Assembly: GCF_001905545.1 (NCBI RefSeq)
Contig: NZ_LIPD01000001.1
Span: 1-64,000, forward strand
Origin: Streptomyces sp. CB02056
Lineage (GTDB): Bacteria > Actinomycetota > Actinomycetes > Streptomycetales > Streptomycetaceae
Reading direction: 5' to 3'
DNA length: 64,000 nucleotides
Below the pieces are notes generated by a model, which saw nothing but the letters and a program-made list of their open reading frames with translations, did no database searches and was not told where the DNA came from. A program made the translations under genes and the position numbers. Shown here one piece after another: positions 52,558 to 61,183 of the stretch. Within the stretch, counting starts at the first letter, position 1; the number at the start of each line of letters is the position of its first letter.

Positions 52558-55122
52558 TCAGATCCGGTCGCAGGCCTGCGCCCGCAGCGCGCGGGCCAGG
52601 TCGTCCCGGCGCTCCAGCACCAGGCGGCGCAGCGCCGGCGCGGCCTGCGGGTGCCCGGCCAGCCAGCCGTCGGCCTCGGCCAGGGTCTGCTCGGACGCCT
52701 GGGCGAGCGGGAAGAAGCCGCCGACGATCCGGATCGCGATCTCGATGGTCCGGTCGGCCCAGACCCGCTCCAGCAGCTTGAAGTACGGCGCCGCGTAGAG
52801 GGCCGTCAGGTCGCGCTGGGAGGGGATCGAGAAGCCCCCGGTGTTGGCCTCGACCAGGGCGCTCGGCAGCTCGTCCGAGTCGATGACGGCCGACCAGGCG
52901 GCGGCCTTGGCCTCCGCGGTGGGCCGGGCGGCCAGGCACTGGGTGTGGTGCCGCTTGCCGCTCGCGGTGTTGTCGGCGGCCAGCTCGGCGTCGAGCTCCT
53001 CGTCGGCGGCCTGGCCGGCCGCGGCCAGCGCCAGCCACAGCGACCAGCGCAGGTCCTGGTCGACCTCCAGGCCGTCGATCCGGGCGCTGCCGGACAGCAG
53101 GCCGCGGACCAGGCCGAGGTGCTCGGCGCCGCCCGCGGTCTGGGCGAGGAAGCGGGCCCAGGCCAGCTGGTGGTCGCTGCCGGGGACGGCCTCGCGCAGC
53201 TCGCGCAGGGCGCCGTCGGCGAGCAGCCGGCCGCCCTCGCCGCGCCAGGCCGGGTCGGCGTACAGGTCGACGGCGGTCTTGGCCTGGGCGTGCAGCGACT
53301 GGAGCACGCCGATGTTGCCCTCCTGGCCGGCGAAGCGCAGCACCAGGGCGACGTAGTCGCGGGCCGGCATCAGGCCGTCCCGGGTGAGGTTCCAGACCGC
53401 GGACCAGGTCAGCGCCCGGGCCAGCTCGTCGCGGATCTCGCCGAGGCCGGCCCGCAGGTTCTCCAGCGACTCCTCGTCGAAGCGGATCTTGCAGTAGGTC
53501 AGGTCGTCGTCGTTGAGCAGCACCAGCGCCGGGCGGGGCAGGCCGGCGGCCTCGGTGACGACGGTCCGGGCGCCGGTGACGTCCAGCTCGATCCGCCCGG
53601 TGCGCACCAGGGCGCCGTCCGCGTCCCGGTCGTACAGGCCGACCGCGATCCAGTGCGGGCGCAGCACGTCGCCGTCCTGGAGCACGGCCAGCTCGGTGAT
53701 CCGGCCCTCGGCGTCGGTGGTGACCTGCGGGGTGAGCGCGTTGACCCCGGAGGTCTGCAGCCAGGCGGCGGCCCAGGCCTTGAGGTCGCGGCCGCTGGTC
53801 TCCTCCAGCACCTCCAGCAGGTCGCCCAGCTCGGTGTTGCCGAAGGCGTGGCGCTTGAAGTAGCGGCGGGCGCCCTCGAAGAACGCCTCCGAACCGACGT
53901 ACGCCACCAGCTGCTTGAGGACGGAGGCGCCCTTGGCGTAGGTGATGCCGTCGAAGTTGAGCTTGGCGTCCTCCAGGTCCCGGATGTCCGCGGTGATCGG
54001 GTGGGTGGTGGGGAACTGGTCCTGCCGGTAGGCCCAGGCCTTGCGCTGGTTGGCGAAGGTGACCCAGGCCGAGGAGTAGCGGGTGCGGGCGCCGATCAGG
54101 CCGTAGGAGCCCATGAAGTCGGCGAAGGACTCCTTCAGCCACAGGTCGTCCCACCAGCGCATGGTGACCAGGTCGCCGAACCACATGTGCGCCATCTCGT
54201 GCAGGATGACGTTGGCCCGGGCCTCGTACGCGGCGTCGGTGACCTTCGAGCGGAAGACGTACTCCTCGCGGAAGGTGACGCAGCCGGGGTTCTCCATCGC
54301 GCCGATGTTGTACTCGGGGACGAAGGCCTGGTCGTACTTGCCGAAGGGGTACGGGTAGTCGAACTGCTCGTGGAAGAAGTCGAGTCCGAGCTTGGTGACG
54401 CCGAGGATCTCGTCCGCGTCGAAGTACGGGGCCAGCGACTTGCGGCACATCGCGGAGAGCGGGATCTCCAGCGCGGTGCCGTCGGCCAGTTCGCGGCGGT
54501 AGTGGTCGCGGGCGACGTGGTACGGGCCGGCGACGACGGCGGTGAGGTAGGTGGAGATCGGCCTGGTCGGCGCGAACTCCCAGGTGCGGGCGCCGTCCTG
54601 CTCGGTGACGTCCTCGTGCGGGGCGTTGGAGCGCACGTCCCAGGCGGCCGGGGCGGTCACGGTGAAGGCGAACGGGGCCTTCAGGTCGGGCTGCTCGAAG
54701 TTCGCGAACACCCGGCGGGCGTCGGCCGGCTCGTAGTGGGTGTAGAGGTAGGTCTCGCCGTCCACCGGGTCGACGAAGCGGTGCAGGCCCTCGCCGGTGC
54801 GGCTGTAGGCGCAGTCCGCCTCGACGGTCAGCACGTTCTCGGCGGCCAGGCCGTCGACGTGCACCCGGGCGCCGTCGTAGGCGGTGGCCGGGTCGAGGGC
54901 GCGGCCGTTGAGGGTGACCGAGCGGACGGCGGGGGCGAGCAGGTCGAGGAAGGTGTCCGCACCGGGCTGGGAGCAGCGGAAGGTGACGGTGGTGGTGGAG
55001 CGGAAGGTGCCGGCCTCCCGGTCCGGGGCCGAGGTCACGTCCAGCCGGACCTGGTAGCCGTCCACGGCCAGGATGCTGGCCCGCTGCTGCGCCTCGTCGC
55101 GGCTGAGGTTCTTGCCCGGCAC
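52558..55122 (-). CDS. pepN: aminopeptidase N (M1 family)
   Basis: An 854-aa cytosolic zinc aminopeptidase that removes N-terminal residues from peptides. The exopeptidase motif is YNIGAMENPGCVTF, and the zinc site is VILHEMAHMWFGDL followed by the downstream Glu in DLWLKESFADFM. The C-terminal ERAP1-like domain fills the last 350 residues. GTG 55122 (MPGKNLSRDEAQQRA) is chosen because AAAGGAG lies at ideal spacing on the minus strand and homologues start the same way. Housekeeping; it converges on the biosynthetic cluster. Confidence 0.95.
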   Translation of the reverse strand: MPGKNLSRDEAQQRASILAVDGYQVRLDVTSAPDREAGTFRSTTTVTFRCSQPGADTFLDLLAPAVRSVTLNGRALDPATAYDGARVHVDGLAAENVLTVEADCAYSRTGEGLHRFVDPVDGETYLYTHYEPADARRVFANFEQPDLKAPFAFTVTAPAAWDVRSNAPHEDVTEQDGARTWEFAPTRPISTYLTAVVAGPYHVARDHYRRELADGTALEIPLSAMCRKSLAPYFDADEILGVTKLGLDFFHEQFDYPYPFGKYDQAFVPEYNIGAMENPGCVTFREEYVFRSKVTDAAYEARANVILHEMAHMWFGDLVTMRWWDDLWLKESFADFMGSYGLIGARTRYSSAWVTFANQRKAWAYRQDQFPTTHPITADIRDLEDAKLNFDGITYAKGASVLKQLVAYVGSEAFFEGARRYFKRHAFGNTELGDLLEVLEETSGRDLKAWAAAWLQTSGVNALTPQVTTDAEGRITELAVLQDGDVLRPHWIAVGLYDRDADGALVRTGRIELDVTGARTVVTEAAGLPRPALVLLNDDDLTYCKIRFDEESLENLRAGLGEIRDELARALTWSAVWNLTRDGLMPARDYVALVLRFAGQEGNIGVLQSLHAQAKTAVDLYADPAWRGEGGRLLADGALRELREAVPGSDHQLAWARFLAQTAGGAEHLGLVRGLLSGSARIDGLEVDQDLRWSLWLALAAAGQAADEELDAELAADNTASGKRHHTQCLAARPTAEAKAAAWSAVIDSDELPSALVEANTGGFSIPSQRDLTALYAAPYFKLLERVWADRTIEIAIRIVGGFFPLAQASEQTLAEADGWLAGHPQAAPALRRLVLERRDDLARALRAQACDRI

Positions 55123-55348
55123 GGCGGTACTCCTTTGTCCGGCTCGCACGGTGGTGCGCCTGTGGGTGGTGCGGTCTCGGCGCGGGGTGTGCCCCGCGCA
55201 CGCGGGGTCATCCTTTCACGCCCCGCGGCGTCAGTACCATTGCACAGGCCGCCGCGTTCGCATCGGAATCAGCGGTGCGGGGCGGGTGTTGGCGTTCCCG
55301 GGGCGGAACTCCTCCGTGTCCCGGACCACCTCACGAAGGGCACCCGCA

Positions 55349-55981
55349 GTGACGACTGCCGCTGAGCGCAAGACCGCCGACTTCTGGTTCGACCCGGCCT
55401 GTCCGTGGGCGTGGATGACCTCCCGCTGGCTGATCGAGGTCCAGCAGGTGCGTCCGGTCGACGTGCGCTGGCACGTGATGAGCCTGTCGGTGCTCAACGA
55501 GCACCGGGACCTCCCGGAGAACTACCGGGAGCTGCTGGACAACGCCTGGGGCGCGGTGCGGGTCTGCGTCGCCGCCGCCGAGCAGCACGGGCCGGAGGTG
55601 CTCGGCCGGCTCTACACGGAGCTGGGCGTGCGCTTCCACAACCAGGGCCTGCCGCAGAACCGGGAGACCGTCGAGGCCGCCCTGGTGGCCGCGGGCCTGC
55701 CCGCCGAGCTGGCCGCCGCGGCCGACACGGACGCGTACGACGAGGCCCTGCGCGCCTCGCACCAGGAGGGCATCACCCTGGTCGGCGAGGACGTCGGCAC
55801 CCCGGTGATCGCGGTCGAGGGCGCGGACGGCGAGCGGGTGGCCTTCTTCGGCCCGGTGGTCACCCCCGCCCCGAAGGGCGAGGCCGCGGCCCGGCTGTGG
55901 GACGGCACCCTGCTGGTGGCCTCCACCCCGGGCTTCTACGAGATCAAGCGCACCCGTACGGCCGGCCCGTCCTTCGAGTAA
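55349..55981 (+). CDS. mycothiol-dependent nitroreductase-like (Rv2466c/DsbA family)
   Basis: A 210-aa thioredoxin-fold protein with the active site FDPACPWAWMTSRWL (C18-P-W-A-W22), the CPWxW signature of the Rv2466c group that uses mycothiol. The helical insertion (about residues 60-140) and a cis-Pro loop (VGTPVIAVEG, about 150) are present. GTG 55349 follows GAAGGG at good spacing. It probably detoxifies electrophiles or reduces nitro compounds in the cytosol. It is divergent from pepN with about 225 bp between starts. Confidence 0.87.
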   Translation: MTTAAERKTADFWFDPACPWAWMTSRWLIEVQQVRPVDVRWHVMSLSVLNEHRDLPENYRELLDNAWGAVRVCVAAAEQHGPEVLGRLYTELGVRFHNQGLPQNRETVEAALVAAGLPAELAAAADTDAYDEALRASHQEGITLVGEDVGTPVIAVEGADGERVAFFGPVVTPAPKGEAAARLWDGTLLVASTPGFYEIKRTRTAGPSFE

Positions 55982-55991
55982 CGGCGCCGGA

Positions 55992-56027
55992 CACGCGGCA
56001 GGGCCCGGTACCGGGCCCTGCCGCGTG
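55992..56027. terminator. 36-bp perfect palindrome between convergent genes
   Basis: CACGCGGCAGGGCCCGGT (55992-56009) is followed immediately by its exact reverse complement (56010-56027). Placed between two convergent stops, it should form a strong hairpin in both transcripts and act as a bidirectional terminator. Confidence 0.85.
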
Positions 56028-56037
56028 CGCGGGGAGG

Positions 56038-57498
56038 TCAGCGGAGTGCGGCGGCGTCCCGGCGCTGCTTGAGCAGCCCGGCGACGGTGAGCGCCGCGAC
56101 CAGCACGCCGGCCGCGTACAGCTGCTGGCGGTTGCCCTCGGTGGTGGTCATCAGGGCGAGGATGCCGGCCACGGCGGCCATCGCGATCCAGGTCAGGTAC
56201 GGGTAGCCCCACATCTTCACGGTGAGCAGCTCGGGGGCCTCGCGCTCCAGCCGGCGGCGCATCCGCAGCTGGACCACGCAGATGAACAGCCAGACCACCA
56301 GGATCGCCACGCCGGTGGTGTTCATCAGCCAGGTGAACACCGTGTCCGGCCAGAACTTGGAGGCCAGCACGGCGCCGAAGCCGAACAGACAGGAGGCCAG
56401 GACGGCTCTGCGCGGCACCCCGCCGCCGACCTTGGCCAGCGCCTTGGGGCCCTGGCCGCGGCCGACCAGCGAGTACGCCATCCGGGAGGCGCCGTAGATG
56501 TTGGCGTTCATCGCGGACAGCAGCGCGACCAGCACCACCACCTGCATGATCAGTCCGGCGGCGGGCACCCCGAGGTGGCTCAGCACGGTGACGTACGGGC
56601 CGTCCGCGACGACCTTCGGGTCCTTCCAGGAGACCAGGGTGACCACCAGGGCCATCGAGCCGATGTAGAAGATCGCGATCCGCCACACCGCGGTGCGCAC
56701 GGCGTTGGCGACGTTCTTCTTGGGGTCGTCGGACTCGGCGGCGGCGATGGTCACGGTCTCCAGACCGCCGTACGCGAAGACCGAGGCGAGCAGGCCGACG
56801 ATCAGCCCGCTGACGCCGTTGGGCAGGAAGCCGCCCTCGCCGGTGAGGTTGTGCGCGCCGGGGGCGCCGGGGCCGATCACCCCGGCGATGCCGAGCCCGC
56901 CGAGGACCAGGAAGGCGATGATCGCGGTGATCTTGATGGCGGCGAACCAGAACTCGAACTCGCCGAAGTTCTTCACCGCGGTGAGGTTGCTGGCGCAGAA
57001 GAAGGCCATGAACAGGGCGACCCAGACCCAGGCGGAGACGCCGGGTATCCAGCCGTTGACGATCTTCCCGGCGGCGGTGGCCTCGGCGGCGACGCCGCAG
57101 CAGAGCATCACCCAGTACATCCAGCCGGCCGTGATCCCGGCCCAGGGGCCGATCTCCTTCTCGGCGTGCACCGAGAACGAGCCGGAGGCGGGGCGGGCGG
57201 CGGACATCTCACCGAGCATCCGCATGATCAGCATGACCAGGAGGCCGGAGAGCACGAACGCCAGGATGATCGCCGGACCGGCGGCCGCGATGCCGGCGCC
57301 GGAGCCGACGAAGAGGCCGGCGCCGATCACGCCGCCGAGGGCGATCATGGACAGGTGGCGCTGCTTCAGGCCGTGGGTGAGCTGCTGGCCACCCGGCGCC
57401 GGGGCCGCGGCCGGTCGGGTGCCGTCGGGGGTCCCGGGCGCCGGAGGGGCGGAAGTGGGGGCCATAGGGGTGGTTCCAGACTGTGCGGTATGCGACAT
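56038..57498 (-). CDS. amino-acid permease (APC family, GABA-permease type)
   Basis: A 486-aa membrane protein with about 12 helices. The consensus substrate-binding segment is QRHLSMIALGGVIGAGLFVG (about residues 48-67). Further conserved stretches are PASGSFSVHAEKEIGPWAGI and FAYGGLETVTIAAAESDDPK, typical of GabP/AnsP-like amino-acid/proton symporters. The N-terminal 45 residues are Pro/Ala-rich and soluble. ATG 57498 was chosen, but an in-frame ATG 12 codons in (MAPTSAPP) is possible. It is divergent from bioY. Confidence 0.85.
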   Translation of the reverse strand: MSHTAQSGTTPMAPTSAPPAPGTPDGTRPAAAPAPGGQQLTHGLKQRHLSMIALGGVIGAGLFVGSGAGIAAAGPAIILAFVLSGLLVMLIMRMLGEMSAARPASGSFSVHAEKEIGPWAGITAGWMYWVMLCCGVAAEATAAGKIVNGWIPGVSAWVWVALFMAFFCASNLTAVKNFGEFEFWFAAIKITAIIAFLVLGGLGIAGVIGPGAPGAHNLTGEGGFLPNGVSGLIVGLLASVFAYGGLETVTIAAAESDDPKKNVANAVRTAVWRIAIFYIGSMALVVTLVSWKDPKVVADGPYVTVLSHLGVPAAGLIMQVVVLVALLSAMNANIYGASRMAYSLVGRGQGPKALAKVGGGVPRRAVLASCLFGFGAVLASKFWPDTVFTWLMNTTGVAILVVWLFICVVQLRMRRRLEREAPELLTVKMWGYPYLTWIAMAAVAGILALMTTTEGNRQQLYAAGVLVAALTVAGLLKQRRDAAALR

Positions 57499-57604
57499 GA
57501 GCTGTCCAATATCCGGCGCCGCCGCTGTCCATGCCAAAGATGATCGGTTCGGGCCCAGTATGCGGACCATGCCGAAACCCAAAGTGATCATGTTGTGACC
57601 GGGG

Positions 57605-57629
57605 GTTGTCCCGAGTCGGTTCCGACAAC
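57605..57629. promoter_or_regulatory. dyad GTTGTC-N13-GACAAC in the permease/bioY gap
   Basis: Arms GTTGTC (57605-57610) and GACAAC (57624-57629) are perfect, and the spacer contains a second weak dyad (CCGA/TCGG). It lies about 107 bp before the permease start. A dimeric operator is possible; no regulator is encoded next to it. Confidence 0.35.
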
Positions 57630-57692
57630 GCCCGAGGGCGGGGGTTTGTCCGAAACCGTGCCGTTCGCCCAGTGGATCACCGCGTAGGTTCA

Positions 57693-57710
57693 CAGGTGTT
57701 CACTCACCTG
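57693..57710. promoter_or_regulatory. dyad CAGGTG-N6-CACCTG before bioY, after a -10 box
   Basis: TAGGTT (57685-57690) fits a -10 box. The perfect dyad CAGGTG (57693-57698)/CACCTG (57705-57710) lies over the expected transcription start, 22 bp before ATG 57732. It could be a repressor site controlling biotin uptake. Confidence 0.4.
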
Positions 57711-57731
57711 GACTCTCACGGAGGAGCCCCG

Positions 57732-58331
57732 ATGGCCACTGCCACCACCCCGATACCGCGCCGCGCCGTCCTCGCCGACCTGCTGCCCGCCGCCTCCACC
57801 CGCCTCGGCGCCCAGGCCCGCGACCTGGCCCTGGTGGCCGGCGGCGCCGCGCTGACCGGCGTGGCCGCCCAGCTGTCGGTCAACGTCCCCGGCTCGCCGG
57901 TCCCGGTCACCGGCCAGACCTTCGCCGCCCTGCTGGTCGGCACCGCGCTCGGCACCCGCCGCGGCGCCGCCTCGCTGGTGCTGTACCTGCTGGCCGGCAT
58001 GGCGGGCCTGCCCTGGTTCACCGGCGGCGCCACCGGCTGGGCGTTCCCGACCTTCGGCTACGTGCTCGGCTTCGTCGTCGCCGCCGCCCTGACCGGCGCG
58101 CTGGCCCGCCGCGGCGCCGACCGCACCCCGGTCAACACCGCCGTCACCATGGTCCTCGGCAGCCTCGCCATCTACGCGGTCGGCGTCCCGTACCTCGCCC
58201 TGTCGCTGCACGTCCCGCTCGCCCGCGCCGCCGAGCTCGGCCTCTACCCGTACCTGGTCGGCGACGCCCTCAAGGCCGCCCTCGCCGCCGGCGCCCTGCC
58301 GCTGGCCTGGAAGCTGCTCGGCCGGCGCTGA
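57732..58331 (+). CDS. bioY: BioY biotin transporter substrate-binding subunit
   Basis: A 199-aa membrane protein with six helices, the S-component of an ECF-type biotin importer. Recognisable are GQTFAALLVGTALGTRRGAA and AGMAGLPWFTGGATGWAFPTFGYV (split across positions 95-120), typical of BioY, and YLVGDALKAALAA near the end. GGAGGAGC precedes ATG 57732. No bioM/bioN is adjacent, so energising subunits may be encoded elsewhere or it may work alone. Confidence 0.92.
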   Translation: MATATTPIPRRAVLADLLPAASTRLGAQARDLALVAGGAALTGVAAQLSVNVPGSPVPVTGQTFAALLVGTALGTRRGAASLVLYLLAGMAGLPWFTGGATGWAFPTFGYVLGFVVAAALTGALARRGADRTPVNTAVTMVLGSLAIYAVGVPYLALSLHVPLARAAELGLYPYLVGDALKAALAAGALPLAWKLLGRR

Positions 58332-58390
58332 CCACCCCCGCCGCGCCGACCGCTCCCCGCCGGCGCCCCCGTTGTCGGGCCCGGGCGCAC

Positions 58391-58416
58391 GCGCATGCCA
58401 CACTCATGGCATGCGC
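58391..58416. repeat. inverted repeat enclosing the rpiB start codon
   Basis: GCGCATGCCA (58391-58400) and TGGCATGCGC (58407-58416) are perfect 10-bp arms around a 6-nt loop. The right arm contains the rpiB ATG (58411). A hairpin in mRNA would hide the start codon if transcription began upstream; on DNA it could be an operator. Confidence 0.6.
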
Positions 58417-58896
58417 GTGTACCTGGGCTCAGACCATGCCGGATACGAACTGAAGAACCACCTCGTGGAGTGGCTCAAGGGGGCCGGCCACGAGCCGGTC
58501 GACTGCGGGCCGCACATCTACGACGCCGAGGACGACTACCCGCCGTTCTGCCTGCGCGCCGCCGAGCGCACCGCCGCCGACGAGGACGCCCTGGGCATCG
58601 TCATCGGCGGCTCGGGCAACGGCGAGGCGATCGCCGCCAACAAGGTCAAGGGCGTCCGGGCCGCGCTGGCCTGGAGCGCGCAGACCGCCGAGCTCGGCCG
58701 TCAGCACAACAACGCCAACGTGATCTCCATCGGCGGCCGCATGCACACGGTCGAGGAGGCCACCGGCTTCGTCGAGGTCTTCCTCAAGACCCCCTACAGC
58801 GGCGAGGCCCGGCACACCCGCCGGATCGAGATGCTGAGCGAGTACGAGACCACCGGCGAGCTCCCGCCGATCCCGGCCCACCACCCGCAGGGCTGA
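58411..58896 (+). CDS. rpiB: ribose-5-phosphate isomerase B
   Basis: A 161-aa RpiB/LacA-type isomerase interconverting ribose 5-phosphate and ribulose 5-phosphate in the pentose phosphate pathway. SDHAGYELKNHLVEWL carries the phosphate-binding Asp8/His9. The active-site loop is IGGSGNGEAIAANKVKG, the actinobacterial GSGNGE form in which Glu replaces the catalytic Cys of E. coli RpiB. GRQHNNANVISIGGR follows. The ATG lies inside an inverted repeat and no ribosome-binding site is obvious. Confidence 0.95.
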   Translation: MRVYLGSDHAGYELKNHLVEWLKGAGHEPVDCGPHIYDAEDDYPPFCLRAAERTAADEDALGIVIGGSGNGEAIAANKVKGVRAALAWSAQTAELGRQHNNANVISIGGRMHTVEEATGFVEVFLKTPYSGEARHTRRIEMLSEYETTGELPPIPAHHPQG

Positions 58897-58916
58897 TCCC
58901 GCCACCCACCCTCTCC

Positions 58917-58952
58917 GGCGGCCGGCCGCACGCTCCCGTGCGACCGGCCGCC
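58917..58952 (+). terminator. terminator after rpiB
   Basis: GGCGGCCGGCCGCACG (58917-58932) and CGTGCGACCGGCCGCC (58937-58952) pair with one mismatch around the loop CTCC. The rest of the 329-bp gap to the phosphatase (58953-59211) is GC-rich and shows nothing recognisable. Confidence 0.7.
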
Positions 58953-59211
58953 GCCGTCTCCGGGCCCCCGGAAGCGCGTGACGCGCCCGGAACGGCCCCG
59001 CGCCGCCTGTGGGATCGGCCACAGGCCCCCGCGCGCCGGAATCCCCGCGCGCGGGGCGCACGCGCCGCCCGCACGGTTCGTACGCCCAACCCGCGCAGGC
59101 CTCCTGACGGCACGCCCGCAACCGTTCCGATCGGCCGAAACCCGGTGGACGCCCCGCACTCCGGCGCCACCGCCCGCCCCCGTCCCGTCGACGCCGGGCG
59201 GTGCCCGTGGA

Positions 59212-59217
59212 TAGGGT
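59212..59217 (+). promoter_or_regulatory. -10 box for a probable leaderless phosphatase transcript
   Basis: TAGGGT fits TANNNT and ends 8 nt before ATG 59226; no Shine-Dalgarno sequence intervenes. Confidence 0.4.
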
Positions 59218-59225
59218 CGGACCCC

Positions 59226-60452
59226 ATGGCTGGCAGAGCGCCGGGCACACCGCCCCAGACGACTGCGACGAGGCCCGGCGCCGCCCCGGCGTCCGAGTCC
59301 GTGACGGCCCGGTTGCGCAAGAGGCTCCGCCGGGTCCGCCGAAGGCTGCGCACGGCCGGGGTGGACTACTTCCGCGGCGGCGCCGCCGACTGGCCGGTGC
59401 TCTGCGCGCTCGCCCTGCTCGTCCCGCTGCTGATCATGCTCAACATCTGGATCCCCGGCTGGGCCCCGCCCACCTCCCTGGTCCTGCCGATCCTGGCCGG
59501 CGCCCTGCTGCTGCGCCCCGGCAGCCTGGTGGTGCTCTACGCGCTGGCCGCCCTCGGCCTCTCCTCCGAGTCCGTGATCCACACCGGCCAGCGGGTCGCC
59601 AGCAACAACCCCGAGGCGTACCTCTACGGGGTGACCCCGGGCGCGGCCCTGGTGGTCGGCGCCGCCGGCGTGGGCGGCCTGCTGCTCGCCCAGTTCCGGG
59701 CCCGGGTCGGCGTGCCGTGGTGGGGCGGCTCCACCATGCTGTTCGACCTGCGCGAGCGGCTGCGGGTGCAGAGCCGGGTGCCCGAGCTGCCGGACGGCTG
59801 GCACGCGGACATGGCGCTGCGCCCGGCCGGCGGCCAGTCCTTCTCCGGCGACTTCGTGGTCGCCGCGCGCACCGGCCCCGGCCAGCGGCTGCTGGAGGTG
59901 GTCCTCGCGGACGTCTCCGGCAAGGGCATGGACGCCGGCTCCCGCGCCCTGCTGCTCTCCGGCGCCTTCGGCGGCCTGGTCGGCTCGCTGCCCGCGCACG
60001 ACTTCCTGCCCGCCGCCAACGGCTACCTGCTGCGCCAGTCCTGGGAGGAGGGCTTCGCCACCGCCGTCCACCTGGTGCTGGACCTGGACACCGGCGAGTA
60101 CGAGCTGCTCTCGGCCGGGCACCTGCCGGGCATGCAGCGGCTGGCCGGGGAGGGGCGCTGGGAGGTCAAGCAGGCCGAGGGCCCGCTGCTGGGGATCTAC
60201 GACGGCGCCAAGTTCGAGGGCGTGCGCGGCCGGCTGAACCGGGGCGACGTGCTGATGCTGTGCACCGACGGCATGGTCGAGGCGCCGGGCCGGGACCTCG
60301 GGGAGGGCATGGACCGGTTGATGGGGGAGGCGGACCGGCTGGTGCCCGGCGGCGGACCCGGCACGGGCGCGGGCGCCGCGGGCGCGCTGATCGAGACGGT
60401 CGCCCGGGACATCAACGACGACCGCGCCGTGCTGCTGCTCTGGCGCGACTGA
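59226..60452 (+). CDS. membrane-anchored SpoIIE-type PP2C phosphatase
   Basis: A 408-aa protein. A basic N-terminus (RLRKRLRRVRRRLRTAGVDY) precedes about three membrane helices (VLCALALLVPLLIMLNIWIP, SLVLPILAGALLLRPGSLVV, and ALVVGAAGVGGLLLAQF near residue 150). The SpoIIE domain fills the C-terminal half: GGQSFSGDFVVAARTG, VLADVSGKGMDAGSRALLLS with metal-binding Asp, and GDVLMLCTDGMVEAPGRDLG. Such phosphatases dephosphorylate anti-sigma-factor antagonists in partner-switching systems; no partner gene is adjacent. No PAS/GAF or kinase domain is fused. Confidence 0.88.
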   Translation: MAGRAPGTPPQTTATRPGAAPASESVTARLRKRLRRVRRRLRTAGVDYFRGGAADWPVLCALALLVPLLIMLNIWIPGWAPPTSLVLPILAGALLLRPGSLVVLYALAALGLSSESVIHTGQRVASNNPEAYLYGVTPGAALVVGAAGVGGLLLAQFRARVGVPWWGGSTMLFDLRERLRVQSRVPELPDGWHADMALRPAGGQSFSGDFVVAARTGPGQRLLEVVLADVSGKGMDAGSRALLLSGAFGGLVGSLPAHDFLPAANGYLLRQSWEEGFATAVHLVLDLDTGEYELLSAGHLPGMQRLAGEGRWEVKQAEGPLLGIYDGAKFEGVRGRLNRGDVLMLCTDGMVEAPGRDLGEGMDRLMGEADRLVPGGGPGTGAGAAGALIETVARDINDDRAVLLLWRD

Positions 60453-60791
60453 CGCCCGCCGACGCCCGCCCGGCCCCCGCTGCCGGGGCACATGCCGGAG
60501 GCAGCCGCGGCTGTCAAGCCTGGCAGCTGATCTTCAGCCAAATCGGACGCCCCGTCGACTGACCGGACCACTGGCTTCCGTTACCCGCCCCCGACGGTTT
60601 CCCGGCCGCTCAGCACGGCCCCGCCGACGATTCGTCAGGACGGCTCCGCTATCGTCCCGGTCGGCGGAAACTCGTCTCGCATCGCAGGATATCGGCGTTG
60701 GGCTGACTTTCAGACCTTTACGCAATCGGCACGGTCGACCACACTGAGTCCGGGCGGGACTGTTCAGGATTCGGGGGATAGGGGGCGTCAC
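60453..60791. other. intergenic stretch, nothing recognised
   Basis: No credible gene or RNA is visible. The stretch is less GC-rich near 60640-60740 (for example TTTACGCAATCGG), which could hold a promoter for the small downstream genes, but no convincing -35/-10 pair was found. Confidence 0.5.
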
Positions 60792-60932
60792 GTGCGGCAC
60801 GACAGACAGCGGTCGACCGCGGGCTCCCTCACCGGCGGTGTGCCGGACGGTCCGCGATTCCGCCTCGGGACCGTCGGACAGGCCGGGGTCCGGCTTTCGC
60901 AGGTGCCGCCGGGCGGCGGCACCACGCTATGA
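60792..60932 (+). CDS. possible 46-aa small protein
   Basis: GTG 60792 is preceded by GATAGGGGG at plausible spacing and opens a 46-codon frame (RHDRQRSTAGSLTGG, ending PPGGGTTL) with mostly G/C third positions. It ends 20 bp before the small membrane protein gene and could be translationally coupled to it. No domain is recognised; it may equally be untranslated leader. Confidence 0.25.
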   Translation: MRHDRQRSTAGSLTGGVPDGPRFRLGTVGQAGVRLSQVPPGGGTTL

Positions 60933-60952
60933 AAACGAGGAAGTGAGTCCGG

Positions 60953-61150
60953 GTGGCACTCTCCGTCTCCGCACTGGTCCTGTTCGCGATCCTGTGCATC
61001 ATCTTCATCCGCAACAAGCAGATGAAGATCCCGCACGCGATCGTCGCCGCCCTGTTCGGCTTCATGCTGCACGAGACCACGGTCGCGACCTCCATCAACT
61101 CCCTGCTGGCCAACCTCGCGCACAGCATCTCCGGCATCACCGGAGGCTGA
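60953..61150 (+). CDS. small conserved membrane protein
   Basis: A 65-aa protein with an N-terminal membrane helix (LSVSALVLFAILCIIFI, about residues 3-19), a short basic loop (RNKQMKIPH) and a second hydrophobic segment (AIVAALFGFML), then a polar C-terminus (SINSLLANLAHSISGITGG). The start GTG has GAGGAAGTGAG upstream. I recall similar short proteins in Streptomyces, some near phage-like or conjugative genes, but no function is known and no such genes are seen here. Confidence 0.6.
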   Translation: MALSVSALVLFAILCIIFIRNKQMKIPHAIVAALFGFMLHETTVATSINSLLANLAHSISGITGG

Positions 61151-61183
61151 TCCGGCCGGGCCGTCCGCACCCCCGCCGCGGGG

